From Polynucleobacter sp. UK-FUSCHL-C3 (GTDB lineage Bacteria; Pseudomonadota; Gammaproteobacteria; Burkholderiales; Burkholderiaceae), in the NCBI RefSeq assembly GCF_040409815.1, contig NZ_CP099959.1:1674001-1738000 (forward strand): DNA of 64,000 nucleotides, written 5' to 3'. Below the pieces are notes generated by a model. That model did not search any database and was not told the DNA's origin. It saw nothing but the letters and a program-made list of their open reading frames with translations. The position numbers were made by a program, and so were the translations under genes. This document shows, in pieces, positions 43,279 through 53,020 of the stretch; position 1 is the first letter of the stretch; every line of letters starts with the position of its first letter.

Positions 43279-44704
43279 CCACGTTCAAAATTTTGACTGT
43301 TGCCGTATCGCGTAACTGTCGCAACCAGTCTTGATAAGCCTGCTCAAATTTACGTTCTCGGATCGCTGCACGCGCAAACTCCCGTTGCTTCTCAACCGTC
43401 AGCTGCGCATCGCGTCGCTCCATTACCTGAATTAAATGCCATCCAAATTCAGTCTTAACTGGATCGCTGACTTCGCCAATTTGCAAACGGTTCATGGCAA
43501 TCTCAAAAGGAGGTACAAGATCGCCCGGACCCATCCAGCCCAAAACACCGCCATTTTGAGCCGAGCCGTCCTCTGAAAATTTCTTTGCCAGAGAGTCAAA
43601 ATCTGCAGTCTTTGCTCGGATTTGATCTCGATATCTGAGTAAGCGGCGCTCAACATCCGCATCCTGCAAGCCTTGACGTTGTCGTATCAAAATATGTCGC
43701 GCTAGAGTTTGAGTAACCATCATATTTTGCGGTGTGGTATCAAGAGGGTTGGCATTACTTGCAGCGCGCGCTCCTGACCCAGAGCTCCGTCGGTCCATCA
43801 CTTTGAGCACATGAAATCCTGCGGGGCTTCGAATTACAGAAGATGCAACTTGGCCTGGGCCTAAATTACGAACCGTCTCTACAAAAATTTGGGGTAAGCG
43901 ATCTTGCGTCCGATAACCTAAATCTTGGAACTTGATTTTAGAATTCTCTTTATTAGCCTGAGCGCCTAATTGCATAAAATCAGCGTCGCCACGAGCCTCT
44001 TTTAAGATCGACTCCGCTTTTTTTCTGGCATCTGCCTGGGCACTAGGTCCCGCACCCTCCTCTACAGGTATGAAAATTTGGGCGACCGCAATTTCCTCGG
44101 GTCCCGAGGCACGTGCAGCGCCAGTATCAGTGCCTCGCCGCTGCATTTGCTCGACAATAAAGTTATCGATTTCAGCATCTGAGATTTTTATTTGTGAATC
44201 TACCTCACGCTCTCGCAAGCGTGACTTTAAAACATCCTCACGCAGCAATTCACTATACCGCTCAAAGCTAATCCCAGTTTTAATAATTGCTTGCCTAAAA
44301 TCAGCCAAGCTTAATTTATTACGAACAGCAATATCTTCAATGATCTTGTTGAGGTCTTTATTAGAAACAGCTAAGCCGGTCTGATCTGCTTCCTGAATTT
44401 GTATTTTTTCCAGAATCAAGTTTTCGAGAACCTGTTTACGCAATTCTTCACCCTCTGGTAGTTTCTTACCCCCAGTGGAGCCCTGTTTTTGGAGTGACGC
44501 AATACGATCATCAATCTCTTTGCGAGTTACTACTCCCGTATTGACAACCGCAACGACCCCATCAATATTTCTGATCTTTAATTCAATATTTGATGGATTG
44601 ACCTGCGCATAGGAATTGCTAGCAAAAAATACAAGTACTAACACCAAACAGCTTGATATGCCAATAAAGGCTGGTTGGAGCAATTTAATACGATGCAAAG
44701 CCAT
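43262..44704 (-). CDS. surA: Periplasmic chaperone and peptidyl-prolyl isomerase SurA
   Basis: This 480-residue protein has a signal peptide (ISSCLVLVLVFFASNSYAQ), an N-terminal SurA chaperone domain and two parvulin domains. The second contains HILIRQRQG, then SEDGSAQNGGVLGWMGPGDLVPPFE. SurA carries unfolded outer-membrane proteins, including LptD encoded just upstream, across the periplasm. The ATG overlaps the lptD stop by one base (TAATG). Confidence 0.95.
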   Translation of the reverse strand: MALHRIKLLQPAFIGISSCLVLVLVFFASNSYAQVNPSNIELKIRNIDGVVAVVNTGVVTRKEIDDRIASLQKQGSTGGKKLPEGEELRKQVLENLILEKIQIQEADQTGLAVSNKDLNKIIEDIAVRNKLSLADFRQAIIKTGISFERYSELLREDVLKSRLREREVDSQIKISDAEIDNFIVEQMQRRGTDTGAARASGPEEIAVAQIFIPVEEGAGPSAQADARKKAESILKEARGDADFMQLGAQANKENSKIKFQDLGYRTQDRLPQIFVETVRNLGPGQVASSVIRSPAGFHVLKVMDRRSSGSGARAASNANPLDTTPQNMMVTQTLARHILIRQRQGLQDADVERRLLRYRDQIRAKTADFDSLAKKFSEDGSAQNGGVLGWMGPGDLVPPFEIAMNRLQIGEVSDPVKTEFGWHLIQVMERRDAQLTVEKQREFARAAIRERKFEQAYQDWLRQLRDTATVKILNVDEQYR

Positions 44705-47298
44705 TATTGATAGTTTTCGTATGGTGATGGTGGTAAAGGTTTTGCAACGGGTTGGTAACCAGGAACATTCAGTCGCATCACATCCACTGGATTGTTTCCA
44801 ACACTACCAAAACCTCTAAATTCTAATTGAAAAAGTACCTGGGTGGTGGTGATCTGCGAGGTATTGCGTGCCTGTGAGTAGGCAAACCGAGCCGTCCAAC
44901 AGTCCTCGTCATATTGCAATCCCACTAAAGTATTTAAGGTCTTTGCCATTAATGCATCGTAGCCCCAACGGCCGAGCAGACGATATTTTTTGAATACGGG
45001 CCATTCACCAAATGCATTGTATTGATCCGTGCTTGTAACACCGGAATTGCTACCTGCAGCAGGCGGATTCCAGACGTTGCGATAAGCAAAATTAAGACTG
45101 CGGCCTGGTGTTGGTCGCCAACCTGCGCCTATGCTACTTTGAACAAAGCGATTAAGTTCCGTATTGTATTGACCAAATAAATCCACATTGAAATTGCCCA
45201 TTAAACGAATGGTACTGGCACCTAAGGTATCAGAATAGCGTGTTGGGTTTGCAATCGTGCCATTTAAACCAACGCGCTGACCTGCAAAATCTTGACGTTG
45301 GGCTAAGGTCACTGTTGCTCTCTCAGCACCAGTATTTGCCTCAAGAATTCGACTAGTTAGGCCGGTGGTTAATTTATTGCTGTCCGCTACGCGATCACCA
45401 CCCACAAAGGTATTTTCACTAAAGATTTGGGTCACCCCAAAACCAGCATCAGCAGTATCAAAGAGCGGCGTCTGAGCCTGGCTTTGAAATGGGGTGTAAA
45501 CATAAAAAGCGCGGGGCTCCATCGTAACCAACATCTCTCGACCAAAGAACCATTTCATTTCTGTAGCATCGCGCTCAAACGCTAATCCTGAATCTAGGCT
45601 TAAGGTCGGCAGTACAAACCCTTGCACTGGTGCATTAGGCTGACTAATTTGTCTTCCAGGTGCATTAACTAGGGCTGCCGAATATTGACTGGCCTGAAAA
45701 CTTAACTTCGGCTTTATATAGTAGCCGGGGGTAATCTGTGGCATCGCAATACTCCCCTTAAATATTGTTCGGTCTGCCTGACTAAATGCTCCACCCTGTG
45801 GTATGCCCGATGCAGGAGCGTATAAGTTATTGGTGTTGTATGAGAATCGTGTGAAATCTGCGCCAAACGTTAAATCGGGTCCACGCCCAAATGTTCCAGC
45901 ATACGAACCTGGAGTATTCAGATTACCTCGATTACTGTAGTTTGCCGCTATCTGTGGCAGGATGTTATAGGGAGAAGTAACGGGTGCGGTAGGGTCTGGC
46001 TGTAAGGTCTGAAAGGTCAATGTGCGCGCCGTGAAATTCCAGTTCTTAATACCGCCGTAATTTGTTCCGAGCTCTTGTCTAAATTGATTAGTGACCGCTC
46101 CACCAATTCCGTAGGAGAAATCAATGGGATAGAAGCTATCTGAGACCTTGTTCATATTGGCATAGGCATTCCATGCTGGGGCAATCAGTTGTCTTTGTTG
46201 CCAGTCGTATTTCCAACGATCGCGACCCATCTTTTTGTCATAGTTTAAAAACTGCCCACTTAGGGTACCTGAGTATTTAGGATCGATATATCGAAAATCA
46301 CTCCCCAAGAGAGTTCCTCGGTGGTTCATGAATCGCGGGGTAATTGTTAAGTCACGATTCGGTGCAATGTTCACGTAATACGGCTGAGCAATATCCAAGC
46401 CATTATTGGAGTTATAACCGATGGTTGGAGATAACAAACCAGAACGCCGTTGATTAGAGGTTGGCAAACTGAAATAAGGTGCATACATAATGGGCACATC
46501 AAAAAAGCGCATGACCCCGTTCTTGCCGGTCATTACCTTTTGCTCCTGATCGATCTCCACACGACTTGCCGTGAAATACCAATCTAAGTTCTCTGGACTA
46601 CAGGTTGTATATGTTGCTTTATCAAATACAAATAGATCGGCAGTCTCAATCGTTAATTTACTTGCCTTCCCCCGACCACGTACATCCCGTAGTTCATAAC
46701 TAGGCCGATCCATTTCACCCTGGCGAGCATCCACCTTAAATCGTGCCCGCGGTCCAGAAAATTCGGTGTTGTCTTTAATTAACTGTGCATTACCAATTAA
46801 ATCGGCAATATCGGTATCCGGGTCATAGATAATTTCATCGGCTTTAAGAATAGTGGTATTTCGTCGTATTTGTGCGCGCCCTTTTAGTTTCATTTCACGG
46901 TCTACAACGCCATCGATTTCATCGCTGAAGCTAAATGTCAGAGCCTGGTTATCTGGCATAGCCTTACCTTGTCGCAGCTGATCATCCAACTTGAGTACTG
47001 TCACTTCTCCACGACTGGGTACTAAAGTGGGTGTCGGTAGAGAACCGACCGCCAGAGGTCTTGGTGGATCGCCAATCGGAGTGGGCGCTTGATTTTGTAA
47101 TTGCTGTTGTGTTTGATTCTGCTGCTGTGAGGGCAATAATGGGGTAATGCTATTAATCACGGGGCCTAGATTTTGGCCCTTTACTGGCTCGGCATACCAA
47201 AGAACAAACGACAAAAGACCTAGGCCCAGGAACGCGCGCGGGGCCTCTACGGATAGAAGATGGGCGCTAGTGCCGGCGCGACGGCGATAATGACTCAT
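44704..47298 (-). CDS. lptD: LPS assembly outer membrane protein LptD
   Basis: This 864-residue protein has an N-terminal signal, a Gln-rich linker (about 57-70), an OstA-type beta-jellyroll (FSDEIDGVVDREMKLKGRAQ onward) and a large C-terminal barrel. It inserts LPS into the outer leaflet together with LptE. Only two Cys are present, Cys233 in the jellyroll side and Cys800 in the barrel (DEDCWTARF), instead of four in E. coli, so only one interdomain disulfide is possible. ATG start, 32 bases from the divergent amgK. Confidence 0.95.
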   Translation of the reverse strand: MSHYRRRAGTSAHLLSVEAPRAFLGLGLLSFVLWYAEPVKGQNLGPVINSITPLLPSQQQNQTQQQLQNQAPTPIGDPPRPLAVGSLPTPTLVPSRGEVTVLKLDDQLRQGKAMPDNQALTFSFSDEIDGVVDREMKLKGRAQIRRNTTILKADEIIYDPDTDIADLIGNAQLIKDNTEFSGPRARFKVDARQGEMDRPSYELRDVRGRGKASKLTIETADLFVFDKATYTTCSPENLDWYFTASRVEIDQEQKVMTGKNGVMRFFDVPIMYAPYFSLPTSNQRRSGLLSPTIGYNSNNGLDIAQPYYVNIAPNRDLTITPRFMNHRGTLLGSDFRYIDPKYSGTLSGQFLNYDKKMGRDRWKYDWQQRQLIAPAWNAYANMNKVSDSFYPIDFSYGIGGAVTNQFRQELGTNYGGIKNWNFTARTLTFQTLQPDPTAPVTSPYNILPQIAANYSNRGNLNTPGSYAGTFGRGPDLTFGADFTRFSYNTNNLYAPASGIPQGGAFSQADRTIFKGSIAMPQITPGYYIKPKLSFQASQYSAALVNAPGRQISQPNAPVQGFVLPTLSLDSGLAFERDATEMKWFFGREMLVTMEPRAFYVYTPFQSQAQTPLFDTADAGFGVTQIFSENTFVGGDRVADSNKLTTGLTSRILEANTGAERATVTLAQRQDFAGQRVGLNGTIANPTRYSDTLGASTIRLMGNFNVDLFGQYNTELNRFVQSSIGAGWRPTPGRSLNFAYRNVWNPPAAGSNSGVTSTDQYNAFGEWPVFKKYRLLGRWGYDALMAKTLNTLVGLQYDEDCWTARFAYSQARNTSQITTTQVLFQLEFRGFGSVGNNPVDVMRLNVPGYQPVAKPLPPSPYENYQ

Positions 47299-47330
47299 GG
47301 ATCCAGACAGCCTTATTATACGAATCGATC

Positions 47331-48332
47331 ATGCCTGATAACCGCCTTCTGCAAATCAATGCCTGGCTAGAAAGCCAAAAGGATCGGTGGGGTCTTAAAC
47401 TCGCCACTTTGGCGCCTGCCTCTGCCGATGCGAGCTTTCGTCGCTACTTCCGCCTTGAATGCATCCAGCCCCATCATTCTGCCCTGATTGTGATGGATGC
47501 ACCCCCTGATAAAGAGACATTGGGGCCTTTTATCCAGATAGCAACACTCCTCCAAAATGCTGGGCTCAATGTGCCAATCGTCTTGGCAGAAAACCAAGCC
47601 GAGGGATTTTTGTTATTAAGTGATTTGGGTACAAAAACCTATCTTCATGGCATTAATCTAAAGAACGCCAAACAACTCTATGGCGAAGCGAGTGATTCAC
47701 TCATCAAAATGCAGTTAGCAAGTAAACCTAATGTACTGCCACCTTACGATGCAGCCACCTTGCAACGTGAAATGGATTTATTTGACGAGTGGTACCTCAA
47801 GCGCCATCACCAAATTCAGTTAGGGCAAAAAGAGGGGGTAGAACTCAAATCAATCTTTGCTCTCATTAAAAAGAATAGTTTGGCACAAACACAAGTCTAT
47901 GTGCATCGCGACTACCATTCGCGTAATTTAATGCTCACTGAGAATAATAATCCTGGGATCTTAGATTTTCAGGATGCGCTATACGGACCGATTACATACG
48001 ATGCTGTCTCGCTTTGGCGGGATGCTTATATTGAATGGCAGGAGGAAGAGGTCATTGATTTTCTAATCGATTATTGGGAAAAGGCTCGTAAGGTAGGTCT
48101 AGGGGTTCCCAGTGACTTTGCAGATTTCTATCGTGATTTTGAGTGGATGGGATTACAACGACACCTCAAAATACTTGGCATCTTTGCACGACTGTATCAC
48201 CGCGATGGTAAAGAGAATTACTTGAACGATATTCCGCTGGTACTGAAATATGTACGAGCGGTTGCTACTCGCTATATTGCTTTGAAGCCACTATTACGTA
48301 TTCTTGATCGAGTAGAAACAAACAAATCATGA
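47331..48332 (+). CDS. amgK: Anomeric MurNAc/GlcNAc kinase AmgK
   Basis: This 333-residue aminoglycoside-phosphotransferase-fold kinase has the catalytic VHRDYHSRNLML and the metal-binding GILDFQDALYGP. Together with the following murU-type gene and the divergent lptD gene, this is the same arrangement as amgK-murU in pseudomonads. AmgK phosphorylates MurNAc at C1 for direct recycling to UDP-MurNAc. Its TGA overlaps the murU ATG. Confidence 0.88.
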   Translation: MPDNRLLQINAWLESQKDRWGLKLATLAPASADASFRRYFRLECIQPHHSALIVMDAPPDKETLGPFIQIATLLQNAGLNVPIVLAENQAEGFLLLSDLGTKTYLHGINLKNAKQLYGEASDSLIKMQLASKPNVLPPYDAATLQREMDLFDEWYLKRHHQIQLGQKEGVELKSIFALIKKNSLAQTQVYVHRDYHSRNLMLTENNNPGILDFQDALYGPITYDAVSLWRDAYIEWQEEEVIDFLIDYWEKARKVGLGVPSDFADFYRDFEWMGLQRHLKILGIFARLYHRDGKENYLNDIPLVLKYVRAVATRYIALKPLLRILDRVETNKS

Positions 48333-49060
48333 ATGCTACATCCGCGTTAAATAACTTTGATCCTATTCCATGCCTAGTATTAGCAGCCGGACGTGGGGAA
48401 AGAATGCGGCCATTGACCGATACTATCCCTAAGCCACTATTGCAGGTTCAAGGTAAATCCTTACTGGCTTGGCATCTTGAAGCTCTAGCGAAAGCTGGTC
48501 TTACGCAGGTCGTCATTAATCATGCTTGGTTAGGCGAACAAATTGAGGCAAGCTTAGGCTCCGGTAAGCAGTTTGGTCTTCAAATCTTTTATTCCCGAGA
48601 AGAATCAGCATTAGAGACTGCGGGTGGTATCTGTAAAGCACTGCCACTCCTTAGAGCTAATGACTATTTCTTGGTGATTAATGGTGATGTGTTTACCCCC
48701 CAGTTTCCAATTCAGGGCTTAATCCAACGAGTTCTTGAGCTTCGTTCCCAAGATCAATTATTGGCCCATCTGATTATGGTTCCCAATCCACCCCAACACC
48801 CGCATGGAGACTTTTATCTCGACCAAACAATGGTCAGAGATGATGGATATACAGGGGCTACGAGTGCAAAACTGACTTTTTCTGGAATTGGTATTTATCA
48901 CCACACCCTATTTAAGGGCCTCATTTCTGGGCAAAGCGCTAAATTGGCTCCCATATTGCGCAAGGCCATGGCAGATGATCGGGTTTCTGGTGAAAAATAT
49001 CTGGGTTCGTGGCACGATGTAGGAAGCCCCGAACGATTAGCTGAACTTAATAAACTATAA
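48329..49060 (+). CDS. murU: MurNAc-1-phosphate uridylyltransferase MurU
   Basis: This 243-residue nucleotidyltransferase has the signature VLAAGRGERMRPLTDTIPKP at the N terminus, INGDVFTPQFP (metal Asp) and a final WHDVGSPERLAELN. It makes UDP-MurNAc from MurNAc-1-phosphate and UTP, bypassing de novo synthesis. Glucose-1-phosphate thymidylyl- or mannose-1-phosphate guanylyltransferases look alike, but coupling to amgK favours MurU. Confidence 0.87.
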   Translation: MNATSALNNFDPIPCLVLAAGRGERMRPLTDTIPKPLLQVQGKSLLAWHLEALAKAGLTQVVINHAWLGEQIEASLGSGKQFGLQIFYSREESALETAGGICKALPLLRANDYFLVINGDVFTPQFPIQGLIQRVLELRSQDQLLAHLIMVPNPPQHPHGDFYLDQTMVRDDGYTGATSAKLTFSGIGIYHHTLFKGLISGQSAKLAPILRKAMADDRVSGEKYLGSWHDVGSPERLAELNKL

Positions 49061-49073
49061 ACTGACTATTGCC

Positions 49074-50450
49074 ATGAATCGTCTGTCTTCTCATAACCCT
49101 CAGGTTGCTGCCTGCCAGCAACGGCGAACTCGCTTGGCACAACTTATTCAGGCCAAGAGTGCTGGTGGTGTAGTAATTCTTTCGACGGCCGAAGAAAAAG
49201 CTCGTAATCGCGATAGTGATTTTCCTTATCGGCATGACAGTGATTTTTTCTATCTCACTGGTTTTGATGAGCCCGGCGCAACCTTGGTCATGCTGATACA
49301 GAAAACAAGTTTTGAGACCTATTTATTTTGTCGCCCCAAAGACCTTGAACGTGAAATCTGGGATGGGTTTCGCTTAGGTCCTGAAGCGGCTCCCGAGATT
49401 TTGCGTCTGGATGCTGCTTATTCTAGCCAAGAACTTAATCAGAGACTCCCCGAGTTCCTAGCCAATCAATCAGCCATTTATATCCGTCTTGCTAGTAATG
49501 CGCAAAGCGATCGCCAGATTCGGGAGTGGATGGGGCAGGTGCGTCAACAAGCAAGATCGGGCACCAATCCTCCCGAGGTCTTTCACGATATCGATGCACT
49601 CGTTCATGAGATGCGTCTCTTAAAGGGTCCTGAGGAAATCGAGACCATGCGCCAAGCGGCCGCTATTTCTGCAGAAGCCCATATTCGGGCTATGCGCTCA
49701 TGCAAACCTGGCAAGCGCGAGTATCAACTGGAAGCAGAACTGCTCCATGAGTTTCGGTATCGTGGCTCCCAAAGCGTTGCCTATAACAGCATTGTTGCTG
49801 CGGGTGCTAATACATGCGTCTTACACCACCGCGCAGGCTCTGCTGAATTGCTCGACGGCGAGCTTTGTTTAATTGATGCGGGCTGCGAGCTAAACGGATA
49901 TGCATCCGATATCACACGGACCTTTCCGATTAATGGCCGCTACAGTGCTAGTCAACGCGCCTTATATGACATTACCTTGGCCGCTCAGGAAGCTGCGGTT
50001 TTAGAAACTCGCCCTGGTAAGACCTTCATTGATCCTCACAACGCTGCGGTTCGAGTTCTCACCCAAGGCTTGCTTGATGAAAAACTCATCAAACTCAGTG
50101 ATGTTGGTTCTTTAGATAATGCGATTGAGCTAGGCGCCTATAAGCGGTTTTATATGCACCGCACCAGCCATTGGCTAGGTATGGATGTTCACGATGTAGG
50201 CTCCTATCGAGATCCTCTAATCAGTCAACAAGCTGGCCAAGAGAAACCTTGGCGCCTCTTACAAAAAAATATGGTACTGACCATCGAGCCTGGTTTATAT
50301 ATTCGTCCGGCTGACGATATACCCAATGTATTTTGGAATATTGGAATTCGGATTGAGGATGATGCGGTAGTTACCGACCAAGGCTGTGAGTTGATCTCGC
50401 GTGGGGTTACAGTGGATCCTAGTGAGATTGAAGCAATTGTTCGCTCCTAA
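49074..50450 (+). CDS. pepP: Xaa-Pro aminopeptidase (PepP)
   Basis: This 458-residue M24B metallopeptidase has an N-terminal creatinase-like domain (FPYRHDSDFFYLTGFDEPGA) and a pita-bread catalytic domain. The metal ligands are in LIDAGCELNGYASDITRTFP, HWLGMDVHDVG, LTIEPGLYI and RIEDDAVV. It removes N-terminal residues before proline. It lies 13 bases after murU and 13 bases before the ubiH-type gene; pepP next to ubiH is common in proteobacteria. Confidence 0.95.
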   Translation: MNRLSSHNPQVAACQQRRTRLAQLIQAKSAGGVVILSTAEEKARNRDSDFPYRHDSDFFYLTGFDEPGATLVMLIQKTSFETYLFCRPKDLEREIWDGFRLGPEAAPEILRLDAAYSSQELNQRLPEFLANQSAIYIRLASNAQSDRQIREWMGQVRQQARSGTNPPEVFHDIDALVHEMRLLKGPEEIETMRQAAAISAEAHIRAMRSCKPGKREYQLEAELLHEFRYRGSQSVAYNSIVAAGANTCVLHHRAGSAELLDGELCLIDAGCELNGYASDITRTFPINGRYSASQRALYDITLAAQEAAVLETRPGKTFIDPHNAAVRVLTQGLLDEKLIKLSDVGSLDNAIELGAYKRFYMHRTSHWLGMDVHDVGSYRDPLISQQAGQEKPWRLLQKNMVLTIEPGLYIRPADDIPNVFWNIGIRIEDDAVVTDQGCELISRGVTVDPSEIEAIVRS

Positions 50451-50463
50451 TGCCATTTCTTCT

Positions 50464-51660
50464 ATGAGCAATTCATATGCTGTGGTGATTCAAGGGGGTG
50501 GTCCGGTTGGGCTTGCTTGCGCAGCCTGGTTATTGCAAAAGAATGCCGGCTTATCACTCCTACTCCTGGATCGCAATCCCGCAGATGACCAAGCCATGAA
50601 AGCAGGGGATGGGCGCGGCATTGCTCTATCGCATGGCAGCAAACTTCTCTTGGACACGATTCATGCATGGCCCGATCACTGCCCCGCCATTCATCAAATC
50701 CATGTATCGCAAGTTGGGCGTTTTGGTCGTGCCCTAATGACTCGAGAAGAGCTCAAACAAGAAGCCCTAGGCCACATTAGCCGCTATACCGATATTCATG
50801 TATCGCTTAGAAAGGCTTTGCGGTCTATCCAAAAGCATGCCCCTCATTTTGAGTGGCAGCATGATGTTGGCGATTCTGTGCTCCCCTTTGAGACAGATTG
50901 TTTGGTCCACGCCGAAGGCGGTTTGTTCAAAGACCAAGATTGGACCGAATCGGGTCGCGATTATGAGCAGGCTGCTCTAGTTGCGACTGTTGAAGTAGAA
51001 AAGGCAATCCCCCATCAGGCCTGGGAGCGTTTTACCAATGAAGGTCCTTTAGCCCTTCTTCCAAGTCATCTAGGGCCTAATACCCTCAATTTAGTATGGT
51101 GCGCCACTCCTCATGCTAGTCAAAGACGTTTAGATCTCAATGACACCGAATTCTTAAACGAACTACAAAATGCCTTTGGTCATCGCTTGGGTTCATTTAA
51201 GGCAATAGCAAATCGTCGTCTCTATAACTTAGGCTTGAACTATCGCAAACATGTTTCTGAGGGTCATGAGGTTTGGATTGGTAATGCTGCCCAAACTCTT
51301 CATCCTGTTGCTGGCCAAGGTCTTAATCTTGGCCTGCGTGATGCGTATCTTCTGGCCGAAAAACTAGCTGAATTATTTAAAGCAAACAATCAATCGCTAA
51401 ATCGAGCACTAAATAAAATACAAACTCATAGCGCATCTGAAGAAACAATCGGTGCCGTACAAAATGCACTGCAAGAATATGCAAAGAGTCGGGAGATTGA
51501 TCGGCGTGCAACGATTGGCATCACAGATTTCTTGGCAAGAGTCTTCACCTCACCCATCCTGCCAGTACAACTTTCACGTGGTTTAGCTTTAACCGTTTTG
51601 CAGTGGATGCCGCCTTTAAAAACAGCACTTGCTAGACAAATGATGTTTGGGCGACGCTAA
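50464..51660 (+). CDS. ubiH: UbiH/UbiF-family FAD monooxygenase (ubiquinone synthesis)
   Basis: I place the start at ATG 50464, after the pepP stop, giving 398 residues beginning MSNSYAVVIQGGGPVGLACA. An open frame reaches further upstream into pepP but is not needed. The FAD motifs GDGRGIALSHGS and GNAAQTLHPVAGQGLNLGLRD are present. Such enzymes hydroxylate the ubiquinone ring. Whether this one acts like UbiH, UbiF or UbiI cannot be said from the sequence; position after pepP favours UbiH. Confidence 0.85.
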   Translation: MSNSYAVVIQGGGPVGLACAAWLLQKNAGLSLLLLDRNPADDQAMKAGDGRGIALSHGSKLLLDTIHAWPDHCPAIHQIHVSQVGRFGRALMTREELKQEALGHISRYTDIHVSLRKALRSIQKHAPHFEWQHDVGDSVLPFETDCLVHAEGGLFKDQDWTESGRDYEQAALVATVEVEKAIPHQAWERFTNEGPLALLPSHLGPNTLNLVWCATPHASQRRLDLNDTEFLNELQNAFGHRLGSFKAIANRRLYNLGLNYRKHVSEGHEVWIGNAAQTLHPVAGQGLNLGLRDAYLLAEKLAELFKANNQSLNRALNKIQTHSASEETIGAVQNALQEYAKSREIDRRATIGITDFLARVFTSPILPVQLSRGLALTVLQWMPPLKTALARQMMFGRR

Positions 51661-51749
51661 CACCCTACTTGTATTTGCTTAAAAATTAGGCAGCACAGGC
51701 GTGCCTGTGATAAAGTGTTGGGTCCATTCCAAGAAAAAATTCCACACGC

Positions 51750-52766
51750 ATGCAAATCGGTCATCACAAATTAGCCAATGCGCTTTTTGTCGCACCAATG
51801 GCTGGGGTTACAGACCGACCATTTCGGCAGCTTTGCAAGAAATTAGGGGCTGGGTATGCTGTCTCAGAGATGATTGCCTCCAATGCCATCCTCTGGAATA
51901 GTGAAAAAACCCAACGGCGTGCTAACCATACAGGTGAGTTCAAACCTATTGCGGTTCAGATTGCTGGGGCCGATCCCGACATGATGGCTGCTGCCGCCAA
52001 ACTCAATGTTGATCGAGGCGCTCAAATCATTGATATCAATATGGGCTGCCCAGCTAAAAAGGTTTGTAATGTTGCTGCCGGCTCAGCCTTACTCAAGGAC
52101 CAACCCCTGGTTCAACAGATTGTTGAGGCAGTAGTTAATGCCGTTGGCGTTGGCCCCGATGCAGTTCCTGTCACTCTCAAAATACGTACAGGTTGGGATC
52201 GAGAACATAAAAATGCTCTCTCAATTGCGAAAATTGCCCAAGAGGCCGGTATCAGCATGCTCACGATTCATGGGCGAACACGTGCTGATTTGTACCATGG
52301 TGAAGCGGAGTACGACACCATAGCGGCTGTAAAGGAATCAGTCCGCATACCTGTCGTTGCTAATGGTGATATCAACACCCCCGAAAAGGCAAAATGGGTT
52401 CTTACGTATACCGGTGTTGATGCCCTGATGATTGGTCGCGCTGCTCAAGGAAGACCATGGATTTTTCGGGAAGTGGATCATTACTTGCTCACCGGAAACA
52501 AATTACCCAATCCTCAAATTGCAGAGATCCAAGCCATCATGAACGAACATTTGCTCGATCATTACGCATTTTATGGAGAATATACGGGCTTACGAACAGC
52601 GCGTAAGCATATTGGCTGGTATTGCAAGGGTTTACGTAACTCACATTCCTTCCGGCATCTCATGAATACAGCAGATGACTGCAAAACCCAATTGCAAATG
52701 GTCAATGACTATTTTGATGAAATGAAGCTCCACTCCGATCAACTCCTTTTTTTAGAAGCAGCTTAA
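51750..52766 (+). CDS. dusB: tRNA-dihydrouridine synthase B
   Basis: This 338-residue FMN-dependent TIM barrel has VAPMAGVTDRPFRQLCKKLG, the active Cys in INMGCPAKKVCNVAAGSALL and LTIHGRTRADLYHGEA. It reduces U17-type positions in tRNA. It precedes fis by 11 bases, the well-known dusB-fis operon. The 89-base gap upstream should contain the promoter. ATG start at 51750. Confidence 0.96.
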   Translation: MQIGHHKLANALFVAPMAGVTDRPFRQLCKKLGAGYAVSEMIASNAILWNSEKTQRRANHTGEFKPIAVQIAGADPDMMAAAAKLNVDRGAQIIDINMGCPAKKVCNVAAGSALLKDQPLVQQIVEAVVNAVGVGPDAVPVTLKIRTGWDREHKNALSIAKIAQEAGISMLTIHGRTRADLYHGEAEYDTIAAVKESVRIPVVANGDINTPEKAKWVLTYTGVDALMIGRAAQGRPWIFREVDHYLLTGNKLPNPQIAEIQAIMNEHLLDHYAFYGEYTGLRTARKHIGWYCKGLRNSHSFRHLMNTADDCKTQLQMVNDYFDEMKLHSDQLLFLEAA

Positions 52767-52777
52767 GTTTTATAGCT

Positions 52778-53017
52778 ATGCCAAACAATAAACATCCCGT
52801 CACCGAATGTATTGAGCTTAATCTTCAGCGCTACCTTGATGATCTCAAGGGTACCCCCCCAAGCGATATCTATCAAATGGTTTTGAGTGTAGTAGAAAAA
52901 CCCATGCTGGAGCTCGTGATGGCTCATGCCAAACAAAATCAATCCCTCGCTGCTGCTTACTTAGGAATTAATCGAAATACCTTGCACAAAAAACTTCTTG
53001 AACATCGACTGATCTAA
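52778..53017 (+). CDS. fis: DNA-binding protein Fis
   Basis: This 79-residue nucleoid protein ends with the helix-turn-helix NQSLAAAYLGINRNTLHKKL, typical of Fis. It is shorter than the 98 residues of E. coli Fis and lacks the full N-terminal beta-hairpin arm, as is usual in betaproteobacteria. Fis bends DNA and modulates rRNA and replication genes. It sits between dusB and purH, 3 bases before purH. Confidence 0.93.
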   Translation: MPNNKHPVTECIELNLQRYLDDLKGTPPSDIYQMVLSVVEKPMLELVMAHAKQNQSLAAAYLGINRNTLHKKLLEHRLI

Positions 53018-53020
53018 ATT

